This document shows, one piece after another, positions 43,178-53,095 of a stretch of DNA of 64,000 nucleotides. This DNA comes from Bradyrhizobium jicamae (GTDB lineage Bacteria > Pseudomonadota > Alphaproteobacteria > Rhizobiales > Xanthobacteraceae), in contig NZ_JAFCJX010000020.1 in the NCBI RefSeq assembly GCF_018130695.1, forward strand, positions 106,102 to 170,101, in the 5' to 3' direction. Every line of letters starts with the position of its first letter. Position 1 is the stretch's first letter. The translations under genes and the position numbers were made by a program. The notes under the pieces were generated by a model that worked only from the letters and a program-made list of their open reading frames with translations, searched no databases and was not told the origin of the DNA.

Positions 43178-44298
43178 CGCAGCGTCTGGTACAGCCGATA
43201 CAGGAGCCGTGCGCGCGGCTCGATCGAGGAGATGTACAATTGCTCGTAATGGGTATGTGCACCCTTGCCGTCGACGCCGAGGCCGTCGAGCGTGCCGGTA
43301 TGCGGCGCGGTGAAGTTGCCGTCGGAGCCGCCGCCGGTGAAGACGTCGACCAGCTCGAAGCCGAGCTCGGCGGCCAGCGTCTTCGCATGCTCGAACAACG
43401 CAGCGCCGGCATTGCTCTTCTCATAGGGCGGGCGGTTCAACTCGCCGACCACCTTCACGCTGACACCTTCGGTGCGCGAGGTCAGGCCGAGGATTTTCGG
43501 CACCATCTCGTCGGCATCGGCGATCGTCTTCACGCGCATGTCGACTTCGGCATAGGCCTCTTCCGCGATCACGTTCGGCTTGGTGCCGCCGCGGACCACA
43601 CCGACATTGACGGTGATGCCGCGCTTGAGATCATTCATCGCTTCCAGCGCCTGGATCACATTGCCGAGTTCGCGGATCGCGCTGCGGCCGTCCTCGGGCC
43701 GAGTGCCGGCGTGGGAAGGCACGCCCGTGATGAAGACCTCGAACCGTGCCACGCCCTTGCGCCCGGTGACGATCTTGCCGCCGTCGCGCGCCGGCTCCGT
43801 CACCAGCACATATTTCGCCTTGCGTCCCTCGGCCTCGATCAGCGCGCGCGAGGTCGGGCTGCCGATTTCCTCGTCGGAGACGAACATCTGGGTGATGCCG
43901 AGCGGGGCTTGGGCGCCATCGGCGCAGATCTGCCGGAAGGCGTGATAGGCCAGATACGCGCCGCCCTTCATATCGTAGATGCCGGGACCGAAGGCGCTGT
44001 CGCCGTCGACCTTGAACGGCAGGCGCTGGATGAAGCCCAGGGGATGCACGGTGTCGAGATGGCTCAGCACCAGGATGCCCGGCGCGTCCTGTCCCCAGGA
44101 CGAGCGCGCGATCAGATGATCGCCGCAGCCGTCGCGGCCCCTGATCCGCTCCAACGTCGCCGGCAGGTCGCGATAGCCCTCGGCGACGAGGTCGGCGAGC
44201 TTGTTGACCTGTTCTGGCACATCGGTCGGGGTCTCGATCTCGACCCAGCGGCGAATGCCGTCGAGGATTTTAGTTGAATCAAACGGATGGTTGGACAT
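43174..44298 (-). CDS. M20-family metallopeptidase (carboxypeptidase G2-like)
   Basis: The product is 374 aa. Metal ligands: His and Asp in LVLSHLDTVHPLG, Asp in YDMKGGAYLAY and the Glu pair in SDEEIGSPTSRAL. The dimerisation/lid domain is present (FITGVPSHAGTRPEDGRSAI). FTGGGSDGNFTAPHTGTLDG holds the last His. It is probably a zinc aminoacyl or glutamate carboxypeptidase. No substrate is indicated. It lies between the Xre-type gene and trmB. Confidence 0.92.
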   Translation of the reverse strand: MSNHPFDSTKILDGIRRWVEIETPTDVPEQVNKLADLVAEGYRDLPATLERIRGRDGCGDHLIARSSWGQDAPGILVLSHLDTVHPLGFIQRLPFKVDGDSAFGPGIYDMKGGAYLAYHAFRQICADGAQAPLGITQMFVSDEEIGSPTSRALIEAEGRKAKYVLVTEPARDGGKIVTGRKGVARFEVFITGVPSHAGTRPEDGRSAIRELGNVIQALEAMNDLKRGITVNVGVVRGGTKPNVIAEEAYAEVDMRVKTIADADEMVPKILGLTSRTEGVSVKVVGELNRPPYEKSNAGAALFEHAKTLAAELGFELVDVFTGGGSDGNFTAPHTGTLDGLGVDGKGAHTHYEQLYISSIEPRARLLYRLYQTLR

Positions 44299-44398
44299 GG
44301 CTGTTCGGCGTGAGAATTCGGTGGGAATTGCGCGCGATCGCCCGCGCGCCGGACTGACATAGTCCAGATTTGCCGATCTCTCAAACGGATGTGGCCGA

Positions 44399-44446
44399 AA
44401 TCAGGGCTTGTCCGAATCAGGGCTTGTCTGAATCAGGGCTTGTCAG
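44399..44446. repeat. Three tandem 16-bp repeats at the end of the Xre gene
   Basis: AATCAGGGCTTGTCCG, AATCAGGGCTTGTCTG and AATCAGGGCTTGTCAG run 44399-44446 with only the last two bases varying. The third unit covers the stop and last codons of the regulator gene. It is not an inverted repeat. Confidence 0.95.
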
Positions 44447-44849
44447 TGGCTTCCCGTGCCGCGATCTGCTCGACCAGCTCGACAATGCTGCGGCGAAGTT
44501 TGGCGTCGGTGATGCGGGTGAAGGCCCGGGTCAGCGCGAGGCCTTCGGCGGTGGCGAGGAAATCGGCGACATAGGTCGGCGACGCGCCCTCGCTGAAGCC
44601 GTCCGCCGAGCCGATGCCGGTCGGACCGCCGTCGAACAGGAACGACACAGGCACCTGCAGGATTTCGGAGATCTGCTGCAGCCGGCTGGCGCCGACGCGG
44701 TTGGTGCCCTTCTCGTATTTTTGCACTTGCTGGAAGGTGAGGCCGAGCGCCTCGCCGAGCTTTTCCTGGCTCATGCCCAGCATGATGCGTCGCATCCGGA
44801 CACGACTGCCGACATATTTGTCAACAGGGTTGGGCGCTTTGGTCGACAT
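44433..44849 (-). CDS. Xre-family helix-turn-helix regulator
   Basis: The product is 138 aa from the ATG at 44849; two residues upstream are possible. The HTH is RRIMLGMSQEKLGEALGLTF and QQVQKYEKGTNRVGASRLQQ. The C-terminal half is helical (TRAFTRITDAKLRRSIVELV), with no recognised ligand. In many Rhizobiales this gene lies between lnt and metK and its family is conserved. The stop is inside a 16-bp tandem repeat. The target genes are unknown. Confidence 0.88.
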   Translation of the reverse strand: MSTKAPNPVDKYVGSRVRMRRIMLGMSQEKLGEALGLTFQQVQKYEKGTNRVGASRLQQISEILQVPVSFLFDGGPTGIGSADGFSEGASPTYVADFLATAEGLALTRAFTRITDAKLRRSIVELVEQIAAREATDKP

Positions 44850-45011
44850 CTCCAACTCTCCTAGGGAATTGCGCGCCCGGTAGATGAGGCAAGTTGGAAG
44901 CGGAGTATGCCTCAGGCGCGGGTGCCGTCAAATCCTGCGAGGAGGATCGGGACAAAATGCGGGCAATTTGCGCAATGGGGCTGACTGTACTTCGCTTTCT
45001 TGGAGGCCCCA

Positions 45012-45040
45012 CCATGCGAAGCGCACGGTCAATCTGTCAA
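45012..45040 (-). promoter_or_regulatory. Possible promoter of the Xre-type gene
   Basis: TTGACA (45035-45040) with a 17-bp spacer to GCATGG (45012-45017) lies 160 bp upstream of the regulator start on the minus strand. The -10 is poor. It is in the 262-bp gap from lnt, where I see no other gene. Confidence 0.35.
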
Positions 45041-45111
45041 CTGGTGGAATCACACATCCGACGATTTCGAACCTTTTTCAGGCGCGAACAACAACCGCCG
45101 ATAGGCAGAGG

Positions 45112-46725
45112 TCAGCTCTTTCGCCCAAGGAAACGTCGTCGTGTGACCACGAGCAGTGCGATGATCACAATCACTGCTGCCGGATAATTCCCAACGCGCG
45201 CATAGATGGTCGGCGCGATCGCCGCCGGCAGTCCGGCGTCGAGCACGCCTTCGATGCCAAGCCCGAGCCGTGCGACGATGCGCCCCACCGGATCGACCAC
45301 CGCCGAAATGCCCGTATTCGCGGCGCGCACCAGCGGCAGCCCTTCCTCGATCGCGCGCAGCCGCGCCTGCTGCAAATGCTGGTAGGGGCCGGTCGAAATG
45401 CCGAACCAGCCGTCATTGGTGACGTTGATGATCCAACCCGGCCGGTCGTCACGGCTGGCGATATCGCCGGGAAAGATCGCCTCGTAGCAGATCAGCGGCA
45501 GCGCGCGCGGCGCATTCGGCACATCGAGCGTGCGGCGGACCGTGCCCGGAATGAAGCCGCCCTGCACCTTGGTGAGCTGCACGAAGCCGAGCCTCTCCAT
45601 CCATTCCTGGAACGGCAGATATTCGCCGAACGGGACCAGATGCAGCTTGTCGTAGACCGACAGCACGCTGCCGTCGTGATCAATGACGTAAATAGAGTTA
45701 TAAGCGCGCGTGATACGAACGCCCGGCGGCAGATCAGGCGCGCGCACCGAGCCGGTGATCAGCACGGTGCCGCGTGGCAAAAGCTCGGCGATCTGCGCCA
45801 TCGCATCCGCCTCGCGCGTCAGGAAAAATGGGAAAGCGCTCTCCGGCCAGATCAGGATGGTGGCGTCGCGCACGCCGGTCGAATTCGGCCCCGACGCACG
45901 ATCCGACAAAGTGAGATACTTCTGCATCACCGCCGCCTTGGCGGAGTAGTTGAAGCGGACGTCCTGCTGCAGGTCGGGCTGCATGATGCGCAGCTTGACG
46001 TCCTTGACCATCGCGGTCGGCTGCAGCGACAGGCGCACCGCGCCGAAGGCCAGCATCGCCGCCAGCACGATCAGTGCCGCGACCGGCGCGCGCCAGGGCT
46101 TGCGGCCGCGCGAGGCGCCGTCGATCAGCACCGCGGGGCTGGCGAAGATCGCCACAGCCAGGAAGGTCAGGCCCCACAGCCCGATCAATGATGCAGTTTG
46201 TGCCAAAGCCAGCGGTTCGGTCAGCGCGTAGCCGAACGCATTCCAGGGAAATCCGGTCAGCACATGGCCGCGCAGCCATTCCGAGATCGTCAAGGACACG
46301 GCGAGCGCCAGCACGCGCGTGGCATCGCGCGGCCAGATCAGCCGTGCCAGGCCAAAGCCGAAGGCGGTGAACAGCGACAGGTAGGCGGGCAGGCCGAGCA
46401 CCGCAAACGGGGTCAGCCAGGCGAAGATGTCGGCATCGACGAAGAAAGCGTAGCCGATCCAGTAAAGGCCCGGCACGAAATAGCCGAGGCCGAACCAGAA
46501 GCCGGACAGTGCGGCGGCCGGCACGCCCTGCCAGCGGCCCGCCGCAGCGCCGTCGATCAGCCAGACTGCGACCGGAAAGGTCAGGAACAGAATCGGCCAG
46601 GCATTGAACGGCGCCATCGCCAGCGCCGACAGCGCGCCTGCCAGCAACGCGAGGGCCGCGCGTTTCCACCCCCAGGTCAGGATGATCGCAAGTCCGGTCG
46701 CGCGGAGTTTGTCTGACAGCCTCAC
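45112..46725 (-). CDS. lnt: Apolipoprotein N-acyltransferase
   Basis: The product is 537 aa. At least six membrane segments occupy the N-terminal 220 residues (RAALALLAGALSALAMAPFN and more). The periplasmic nitrilase domain has the catalytic Glu in ILIWPESAFPFF, Lys in YDKLHLVPFGEYLPF and Cys in PLICYEAIFPG. It adds the third acyl chain to lipoproteins. It overlaps corC by 4 nt in the miaB-phoH-ybeY-corC-lnt block. Confidence 0.96.
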   Translation of the reverse strand: MRLSDKLRATGLAIILTWGWKRAALALLAGALSALAMAPFNAWPILFLTFPVAVWLIDGAAAGRWQGVPAAALSGFWFGLGYFVPGLYWIGYAFFVDADIFAWLTPFAVLGLPAYLSLFTAFGFGLARLIWPRDATRVLALAVSLTISEWLRGHVLTGFPWNAFGYALTEPLALAQTASLIGLWGLTFLAVAIFASPAVLIDGASRGRKPWRAPVAALIVLAAMLAFGAVRLSLQPTAMVKDVKLRIMQPDLQQDVRFNYSAKAAVMQKYLTLSDRASGPNSTGVRDATILIWPESAFPFFLTREADAMAQIAELLPRGTVLITGSVRAPDLPPGVRITRAYNSIYVIDHDGSVLSVYDKLHLVPFGEYLPFQEWMERLGFVQLTKVQGGFIPGTVRRTLDVPNAPRALPLICYEAIFPGDIASRDDRPGWIINVTNDGWFGISTGPYQHLQQARLRAIEEGLPLVRAANTGISAVVDPVGRIVARLGLGIEGVLDAGLPAAIAPTIYARVGNYPAAVIVIIALLVVTRRRFLGRKS

Positions 46726-47864
46726 TGCGAGCCGGCTCCATCGCCCGACGGCGGCGTGTTGTCATTGGCTTGCGGGGCGTTTTGCTCGGGAGGCGGCTGC
46801 TGAGGATGTTCCTGGGGCAGCTCCTGCGCCTGCTCGCGCTTCCGCTCCTTGCGCGGCGCCGGGCGTTCCTTGCGGATCGTGATGCGAAGCCGCTTCACGC
46901 GCCGCGGATCGGCATCGAGCACCTCGACCTCGAAATTGCCGGGGCCCGAGATCACCTCGCCGCGCACCGGCAGGCGGCCGACGAACGACACCAGATAGCC
47001 GCCGAGCGTCTCGACCTCTTCGCCGGCCTCGCCGATGACGAAGTCCTCGCCGATCACGCTGCGGACGTCGTCGAGGCTCGCGCGCGCATCGGCGATGAAT
47101 GAGCCGTCGGGCTGGCGAACGATCGCAGGCGGCTCGTCGCTGTCGTGCTCGTCGTCGATCTCGCCGACGATCTCCTCGACGATGTCCTCGATCGAGACCA
47201 GTCCGTCGGTGCCGCCATATTCGTCGACCACCAGCGCCAGATGGATGCGCGAGGCCTGCATCTGCGCCAGCAGATCGATCGCCCGCATCGACGGCGGGAT
47301 GTATAGCAGCTTGCGGATGATGTTGGCGTCGGCCAGCGGCAGCGCGAGATCGACTGTGCGCAGATCGAGGCCGGCGGGAAACGGCTTCTTGCGTTTCGTC
47401 TTGGGTGTCTCGCCGACGCGGGCCTTTGCGGTCATGAAGGCGAGCAGGTCGCGGATGTGCACCATGCCGACGGGATCATCCAGCGTCTCGTCATAGACCA
47501 CGAGGCGCGAATGCGCCGCGCTCTCGAACAGGCTCATCAATTCGCCGAGCGGGATGTCGCGCTTCACCGCGACGATGTCGGCGCGATGCACCATGACGTC
47601 GGCGATTCGTCGTTCATTCAGCGACAAGATATTGCGCAGCATGGTGCGCTCGATCGCGGAGAAGCCGACATCGTCAGGCGTCGAGGCGTCGAGCACGACC
47701 TGCAGATCGTCGCGCACCGAGCCGGCCTTCCAGCCGAACAGCGTGCGGATCGCACGCATCAGCCAGCCGTCGGCGGTGGGACGCTGCACCTCGCCGTCCT
47801 GCACCACGGCCGGCAAATTGCGCACGTTGCGCGGATTGTCGTGGGTTGGGTCGGAATCCGGCAT
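46722..47864 (-). CDS. corC: CorC/HlyC-type CBS-domain protein
   Basis: The product is 380 aa from the ATG at 47864 (MPDSDPTHDNPRNVRNLPAV); an in-frame start upstream lies in ybeY. Two CBS domains: RIADVMVHRADIVAVKRDIP and DLALPLADANIIRKLLYIPP. The CorC_HlyC tail follows (AVIGEDFVIGEAGEEVETLG). The C-terminus is Pro/Gln-rich. It has no DUF21 membrane part and is the short cytosolic form, linked to magnesium/cobalt efflux. The exact role is uncertain. Confidence 0.9.
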   Translation of the reverse strand: MPDSDPTHDNPRNVRNLPAVVQDGEVQRPTADGWLMRAIRTLFGWKAGSVRDDLQVVLDASTPDDVGFSAIERTMLRNILSLNERRIADVMVHRADIVAVKRDIPLGELMSLFESAAHSRLVVYDETLDDPVGMVHIRDLLAFMTAKARVGETPKTKRKKPFPAGLDLRTVDLALPLADANIIRKLLYIPPSMRAIDLLAQMQASRIHLALVVDEYGGTDGLVSIEDIVEEIVGEIDDEHDSDEPPAIVRQPDGSFIADARASLDDVRSVIGEDFVIGEAGEEVETLGGYLVSFVGRLPVRGEVISGPGNFEVEVLDADPRRVKRLRITIRKERPAPRKERKREQAQELPQEHPQQPPPEQNAPQANDNTPPSGDGAGSQ

Positions 47865-47865
47865 G

Positions 47866-48441
47866 TCAGCCCATCCGCTCCCGATCAGCGTAGGGGTCGG
47901 GGATGCCGAGGTGGCTGAGGATCTCGCGCTCGAGACTCTCCATGTCTTCGGCATCGTCGTCATTCTCGTGATCGTAGCCGATCAGGTGCAGGAAGCCGTG
48001 CACCGCAAGATGGCTCAGATGATTGTTGAACGGCTTCTGCTCCTCGTCGGCCTCACGCCGCGTCGTCTCATAGGCGATCGCGATGTCGCCGAGCATGCGC
48101 GGCGCATCGTCGGGGCCGACGGCGCCGGTCGGTTGCAGTGCCGGAAACGACAGCACATTGGTCGGCTTGTCCTGGTCGCGCCAGTTCTTGTTCAGGGTGC
48201 GTATGCCGGAATCGTCCGTCAGCATCACCGCAAGCTCGGCCTCGCCGACATCGGCATCTGCGATCTCGGCAGCGGCCTCGATGGCGCGGTGGATCACCGC
48301 TTCGGCGTCAGGCTCGGTCTGCCAGCACTCGGCTGTGACGAGAACCTCGGTGGCAGGAAACACGGACACGGTCGTTCCAAAATTGGCGTTGGGGCCGGAG
48401 CCCGCATCATGCGGGCTCGCGGCCTGCTCGGGCGAATTCAC
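47866..48441 (-). CDS. ybeY: YbeY, rRNA maturation endoribonuclease
   Basis: The product is 191 aa. The zinc site H-x3-H-x5-H is in SHLAVHGFLHLIGYDHEND. VMLTDDSGIRTLNKNWRDQD is the conserved N-terminal motif. YbeY acts in 16S rRNA 3' end maturation and ribosome quality control. Its start overlaps the phoH stop by 4 nt. Confidence 0.96.
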   Translation of the reverse strand: MNSPEQAASPHDAGSGPNANFGTTVSVFPATEVLVTAECWQTEPDAEAVIHRAIEAAAEIADADVGEAELAVMLTDDSGIRTLNKNWRDQDKPTNVLSFPALQPTGAVGPDDAPRMLGDIAIAYETTRREADEEQKPFNNHLSHLAVHGFLHLIGYDHENDDDAEDMESLEREILSHLGIPDPYADRERMG

Positions 48442-49493
48442 GATTTGGCTTTTGCCGGCCGCTGCGGCAATCCCTCATAGGCGGCGACGATCCGCGCCAC
48501 CAGCTCGTGGCGGATCACGTCCTCGGCAGTGAAGTGCACATGCGCGATGCCCTCGACGCCGTCGAGCAGCTTGACCGCTTCGGCAAGCCCGGAGGTTTGA
48601 CCATTTGGCAGGTCGATCTGCGAGGGATCGCCGGTCACGATCATGCGGCTGTTCTCGCCGAGACGCGTCAGGAACATCTTCATCTGCATCGACGTGGTGT
48701 TCTGCGCCTCGTCGAGGATGATGACGGCATTGGTCAGGGTGCGGCCGCGCATGAAGGCGAGCGGCGCGATCTCGATCTCGCCACCCTGCAGCGCGCGCTC
48801 GACCACGCGGGCGTCCATCAGATCGTACAGCGCGTCATAGATCGGGCGCAGATAGGGATCGACCTTCTCGCGGAGATCGCCGGGCAGGAAGCCGAGCCGC
48901 TCGCCAGCTTCGACCGCCGGACGCGACAGGATGATCTTGTCGACCTCCTTGCGCTCGAACAGCTGCGCGGCATAGGCGACCGCAAGCCAGGTCTTGCCGG
49001 TGCCGGCCGGGCCGATGCCGAACACCAGCTCGTGCCGCTTCAGTGCGCGGATGTAGGAATCCTGCGCCGCGGTGCGCGCCCGCACCGGGCGCTTGCGCAG
49101 GTTGATGGTCTCGAACGAGGTTTTCGCCGTCTTGTTGTCGAACTCGAACAGCGAGCCCTGCGCGATCACGGCGCGGATCGCGCCTTCGACTTCGCCTTGG
49201 TCGAGATCGAGCCCCTTGGTCGCGTGGGCATAGAGCGTCTCCAGCACGCGGCGCGCGGCATCGCAGCCGTCACGGGTGCCGGCGATGGTGATCTGGTTGC
49301 CGCGGGAATCGACGACGACGCCGAGCCGCCGCTCGATCAGCGCGAGGTTCTGGCCGTAGGGGCCGACCAGCGCGGATGCGGCACGATTGTCGTCGAAGTC
49401 GATGACGACCTGGGTCTCAGGAGGAATTTGCATGTCGCGGTCTGGTTTGCGGCTGGGAGCGAGTGAAGGCGAATCCGATGCGCTTTTGGGCAA
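48438..49493 (-). CDS. PhoH-family ATPase (YbeZ)
   Basis: The product is 351 aa; an internal ATG at 49433 would give the shorter MQIPPETQVVIDFDDNRAAS. An N-terminal KH-like segment precedes the ATPase: Walker A GPAGTGKTWLAVAYA and Walker B VIILDEAQNTT. RMIVTGDPSQIDLPNGQTSG is the sensor motif. The YbeZ family is linked to YbeY and ribosome RNA processing; here it directly precedes ybeY and follows miaB. Confidence 0.94.
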   Translation of the reverse strand: MPKSASDSPSLAPSRKPDRDMQIPPETQVVIDFDDNRAASALVGPYGQNLALIERRLGVVVDSRGNQITIAGTRDGCDAARRVLETLYAHATKGLDLDQGEVEGAIRAVIAQGSLFEFDNKTAKTSFETINLRKRPVRARTAAQDSYIRALKRHELVFGIGPAGTGKTWLAVAYAAQLFERKEVDKIILSRPAVEAGERLGFLPGDLREKVDPYLRPIYDALYDLMDARVVERALQGGEIEIAPLAFMRGRTLTNAVIILDEAQNTTSMQMKMFLTRLGENSRMIVTGDPSQIDLPNGQTSGLAEAVKLLDGVEGIAHVHFTAEDVIRHELVARIVAAYEGLPQRPAKAKS

Positions 49494-49498
49494 GGATT

Positions 49499-50899
<1,401 letters not shown>

Positions 50900-51086
50900 G
50901 GAAACCCGGATTGCGAAATGGAAACGGCGCCATCAGGGCGCCGGGGCTCAGATATAGTCTAAAGCGCTGAAAATCCAGCGTTCTGCCCCGTCATTTCCGG
51001 ACAATGGGTCCGAATCGGGCGGAAATGGCAAGATTTTCGCCGGTTTCGGGGGTATTGTTCCGATCTCTCATCGCGGAGAAGCCGCC

Positions 51087-51263
51087 ATGACGGCACTTGA
51101 GACGTTCGCGATCTATGTGACGCCTTTCCTGGTGCTCGGGCTCGCCGCCAAGCTTCTGCTGAAGCGCTACGCGGTCGATCTGTCAGACGTGCAGGAGCAG
51201 GCCGGAGCCAACCGCAAGCCGCGCAGAATGGGTCTCCTGGGCGCCTGGCGAACCGAAAAGTAG
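51087..51263 (+). CDS. Small single-pass membrane protein, 58 aa
   Basis: The gene starts at the ATG at 51087 after CGGAGAAGCCGCC. It reads MTALETFAIYVTPFLVLGLA and continues AKLLLKRYAVDLSD, giving one hydrophobic helix followed by a basic cytosolic tail (ANRKPRRMGLLGAWRTEK). It lies alone on the plus strand between the divergent miaB and the convergent fur gene. The function is unknown. The ribosome site, helix and basic tail support a real small protein. Confidence 0.6.
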   Translation: MTALETFAIYVTPFLVLGLAAKLLLKRYAVDLSDVQEQAGANRKPRRMGLLGAWRTEK

Positions 51264-51324
51264 CGCAAGCCGAACACGCGCGGCATCGCGCGGGCTGGCG
51301 CACGCTTCGCTGCAAACTCTGTTG

Positions 51325-51816
51325 CTATTGCTTGTCGTCGTCGAGCGGCACGCAATAAAGCTCGAGCCGGTGATCGACCAGCTTGTAGCCGAGCTTGCGG
51401 GCGATCTCGGCCTGCAGCTTCTCGATCTCTTCGGAGGTGAACTCGATCACCTTGCCGTCGCGCAGATTGATCAGGTGATCGTGGTGGCTGTCGGGCATCT
51501 GCTCGTAGCGCGCGCGGCCCTCGCGGAAATCGTGGCGCTCGATGATGCCGGCATCTTCGAACAATTTTACGGTGCGGTACACCGTCGAGATCGAGATCTT
51601 GTCGTCGACCGCGACACAGCGGCGGTACAATTCCTCGACGTCGGGATGGTCGGCCGATTCCGCCAGCACGCGCGCGATCACGCGGCGCTGCTCGGTCATC
51701 CGCATGCCGGTCGCGGCGCAACGCGCCTCGATCCCGGTATGTTTCTGCGCCGGCGGGGATTTGACTGTGACCATGACCTTCGTGCCTGGGGAGCGGAGCT
51801 GGGACTGTTCTGCCAC
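51325..51816 (-). CDS. fur: Fur-family metalloregulator (Fur/Mur)
   Basis: The product is 163 aa from a GTG at 51816; an ATG at 51774 (MVTVKSPPAQ) is equally possible and gives 149 aa. The winged helix has MTEQRRVIARVLAESADHPD and SISTVYRTVKLFEDAGIIE. The metal site is in DSHHDHLINLRDGKVIEF. The CxxC pair of E. coli-type Fur is missing. In rhizobia this group may respond to manganese (Mur) or iron. It is the last gene of tsaB-rimI-fur, 10 bp after the rimI stop. Confidence 0.92.
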   Translation of the reverse strand: MAEQSQLRSPGTKVMVTVKSPPAQKHTGIEARCAATGMRMTEQRRVIARVLAESADHPDVEELYRRCVAVDDKISISTVYRTVKLFEDAGIIERHDFREGRARYEQMPDSHHDHLINLRDGKVIEFTSEEIEKLQAEIARKLGYKLVDHRLELYCVPLDDDKQ

Positions 51817-51826
51817 CGCGCGGATA

Positions 51827-52312
51827 TTACGACAAGTCGCGACGCATCAGAAGCGCGTTCAAATGTTCCCCGCCGGGCTGCTTGTAGTAACGCTCGCGGC
51901 GACCGACGACGGCGAATCCGGCCCGTTCATACAGCTTTCGCGCGGGCGCATTGTTTTCTTCCACTTCGAGGAAGATGGTGCGGATGCCGCGGCCGGCGAG
52001 ATGGCCGAGATGTGTCATCAACAGATTGCGCGACAGGCCGCGGCCGCGGTTGTTGGCATCGATCGCGATCGACAGGATTTCCGCTTCGTCCGCCGCCATG
52101 CGCGACACCGCAAAGCCGATCACCTTGCGGCCCTGCCTCAAGCGATGCACCAGCGTGTTGCGTTCGCTCAGCATCGCCTCGAACTCGCCTTCGCCCCAGC
52201 CGCGGTGAAACGAGGCGCCGTGCAATTGCGCCAGCCGCGGCGCGTCGCGCAAGCTCGCGGGCTCGACCGCGGGCGTGCCGCCGTCCCACCATTTTGACAG
52301 CCAGCCGATCAT
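51827..52312 (-). CDS. rimI: RimI, ribosomal protein S18 N-terminal acetyltransferase-like
   Basis: The product is 161 aa. The GNAT motif A is ILSIAIDANNRGRGLSRNLL (R/Q-x-x-G-x-G/A). FLEVEENNAPARKLYERAGF is motif B, with YERAGF diagnostic of RimI. It acetylates the N-terminus of S18. The pairing with tsaB, overlapping by 4 nt, is conserved in bacteria. Confidence 0.93.
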   Translation of the reverse strand: MIGWLSKWWDGGTPAVEPASLRDAPRLAQLHGASFHRGWGEGEFEAMLSERNTLVHRLRQGRKVIGFAVSRMAADEAEILSIAIDANNRGRGLSRNLLMTHLGHLAGRGIRTIFLEVEENNAPARKLYERAGFAVVGRRERYYKQPGGEHLNALLMRRDLS

Positions 52313-53007
52313 GATGCTGACGGTTGCTCGCTTCGCGGAAGCTGATCCTTCGGCGGCTTGGCGTCGGGCGCGCGCAAGTAGTAGGGACGTGCCGGCGCGG
52401 TCTCGGGATCGACGGCGGCGCCGATCCAGGCCACCCAGGTGATGTCGGGTGCAGGTTGTTGATCGACCTTGGACGGCGCGGTCGCATCGGCCGGCCAGCG
52501 CTCGGCGAGAATGCTGGCGGCGTTGCCGACCAGATGCAGCGCGCCGAATTGCGCGGCCTCGAGCGCTTCCGCAATCGGCGCCACTTTCGGCTTGATCAGC
52601 GGACTGCCGTCGCCACTCACCACCTGATAGTAGACATGGTCATGTCGCGCATCGATCGCCGACAGGATCGGATGCTCGCCATTCTCGGCCACCACGGGCG
52701 CGGCGTAGGCGGCGAGCGTCGTCAGTCCGACGACCGGCTTCGCCGCGGCAAGTCCGATGCCGCGCGCGGCCGACAGTCCGACGCGCAAGCCGGTGAAGCT
52801 GCCGGGGCCGGTGGTGACGGCGATGCGATCGAGCGCCGTGAACGCGACGCTAGGCGCCTTCATGACGCGCGCGATCAGCGGCATCAGCGCCTCGGCATGG
52901 CCGCGCTGCATCGGCTGCGATTCGAGCGCGATGGTCGTGCCGGCGGAGGTGTCGAGGAGGGCGGCGGAGCAGGCGTCGAGCGCCGTATCGATGGCGAGGA
53001 TGATCAT
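52309..53007 (-). CDS. tsaB: TsaB, tRNA t6A synthesis subunit
   Basis: The product is 232 aa. IILAIDTALDACSAALL begins the ASKHA fold, and TGPGSFTGLRVGLSAARGIG is the TsaB signature. It dimerises with TsaD (not in the window) and works with TsaE, present in fused form at 5111. The upstream region is an inverted repeat and the start codon has no Shine-Dalgarno. Confidence 0.95.
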   Translation of the reverse strand: MIILAIDTALDACSAALLDTSAGTTIALESQPMQRGHAEALMPLIARVMKAPSVAFTALDRIAVTTGPGSFTGLRVGLSAARGIGLAAAKPVVGLTTLAAYAAPVVAENGEHPILSAIDARHDHVYYQVVSGDGSPLIKPKVAPIAEALEAAQFGALHLVGNAASILAERWPADATAPSKVDQQPAPDITWVAWIGAAVDPETAPARPYYLRAPDAKPPKDQLPRSEQPSAS

Positions 53008-53017
53008 GAAGAGGCGA

Positions 53018-53084
53018 ATGGCGAGTGGCGAATAGCGAATAGAATATCAGGCGCAGTCCCTATTCGCCATTCGCTACTCGCCAT
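53018..53084. repeat. Imperfect inverted repeat upstream of tsaB
   Basis: ATGGCGAGTGGCGAATAGCG... (53018-53041) and TATTCGCCATTCGCTACTCG... (53061-53084) are complementary over 24 bp with two mismatches. The 5' arm is 11 bp from the tsaB ATG, so it fills the tsaB leader. Confidence 0.8.
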
Positions 53085-53095
53085 GCACCGCTCCA

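Noticed and set aside
44399..44446. Possible CRISPR array
   Set aside because: The three 16-bp units are directly adjacent with no spacers, and no cas gene is present.
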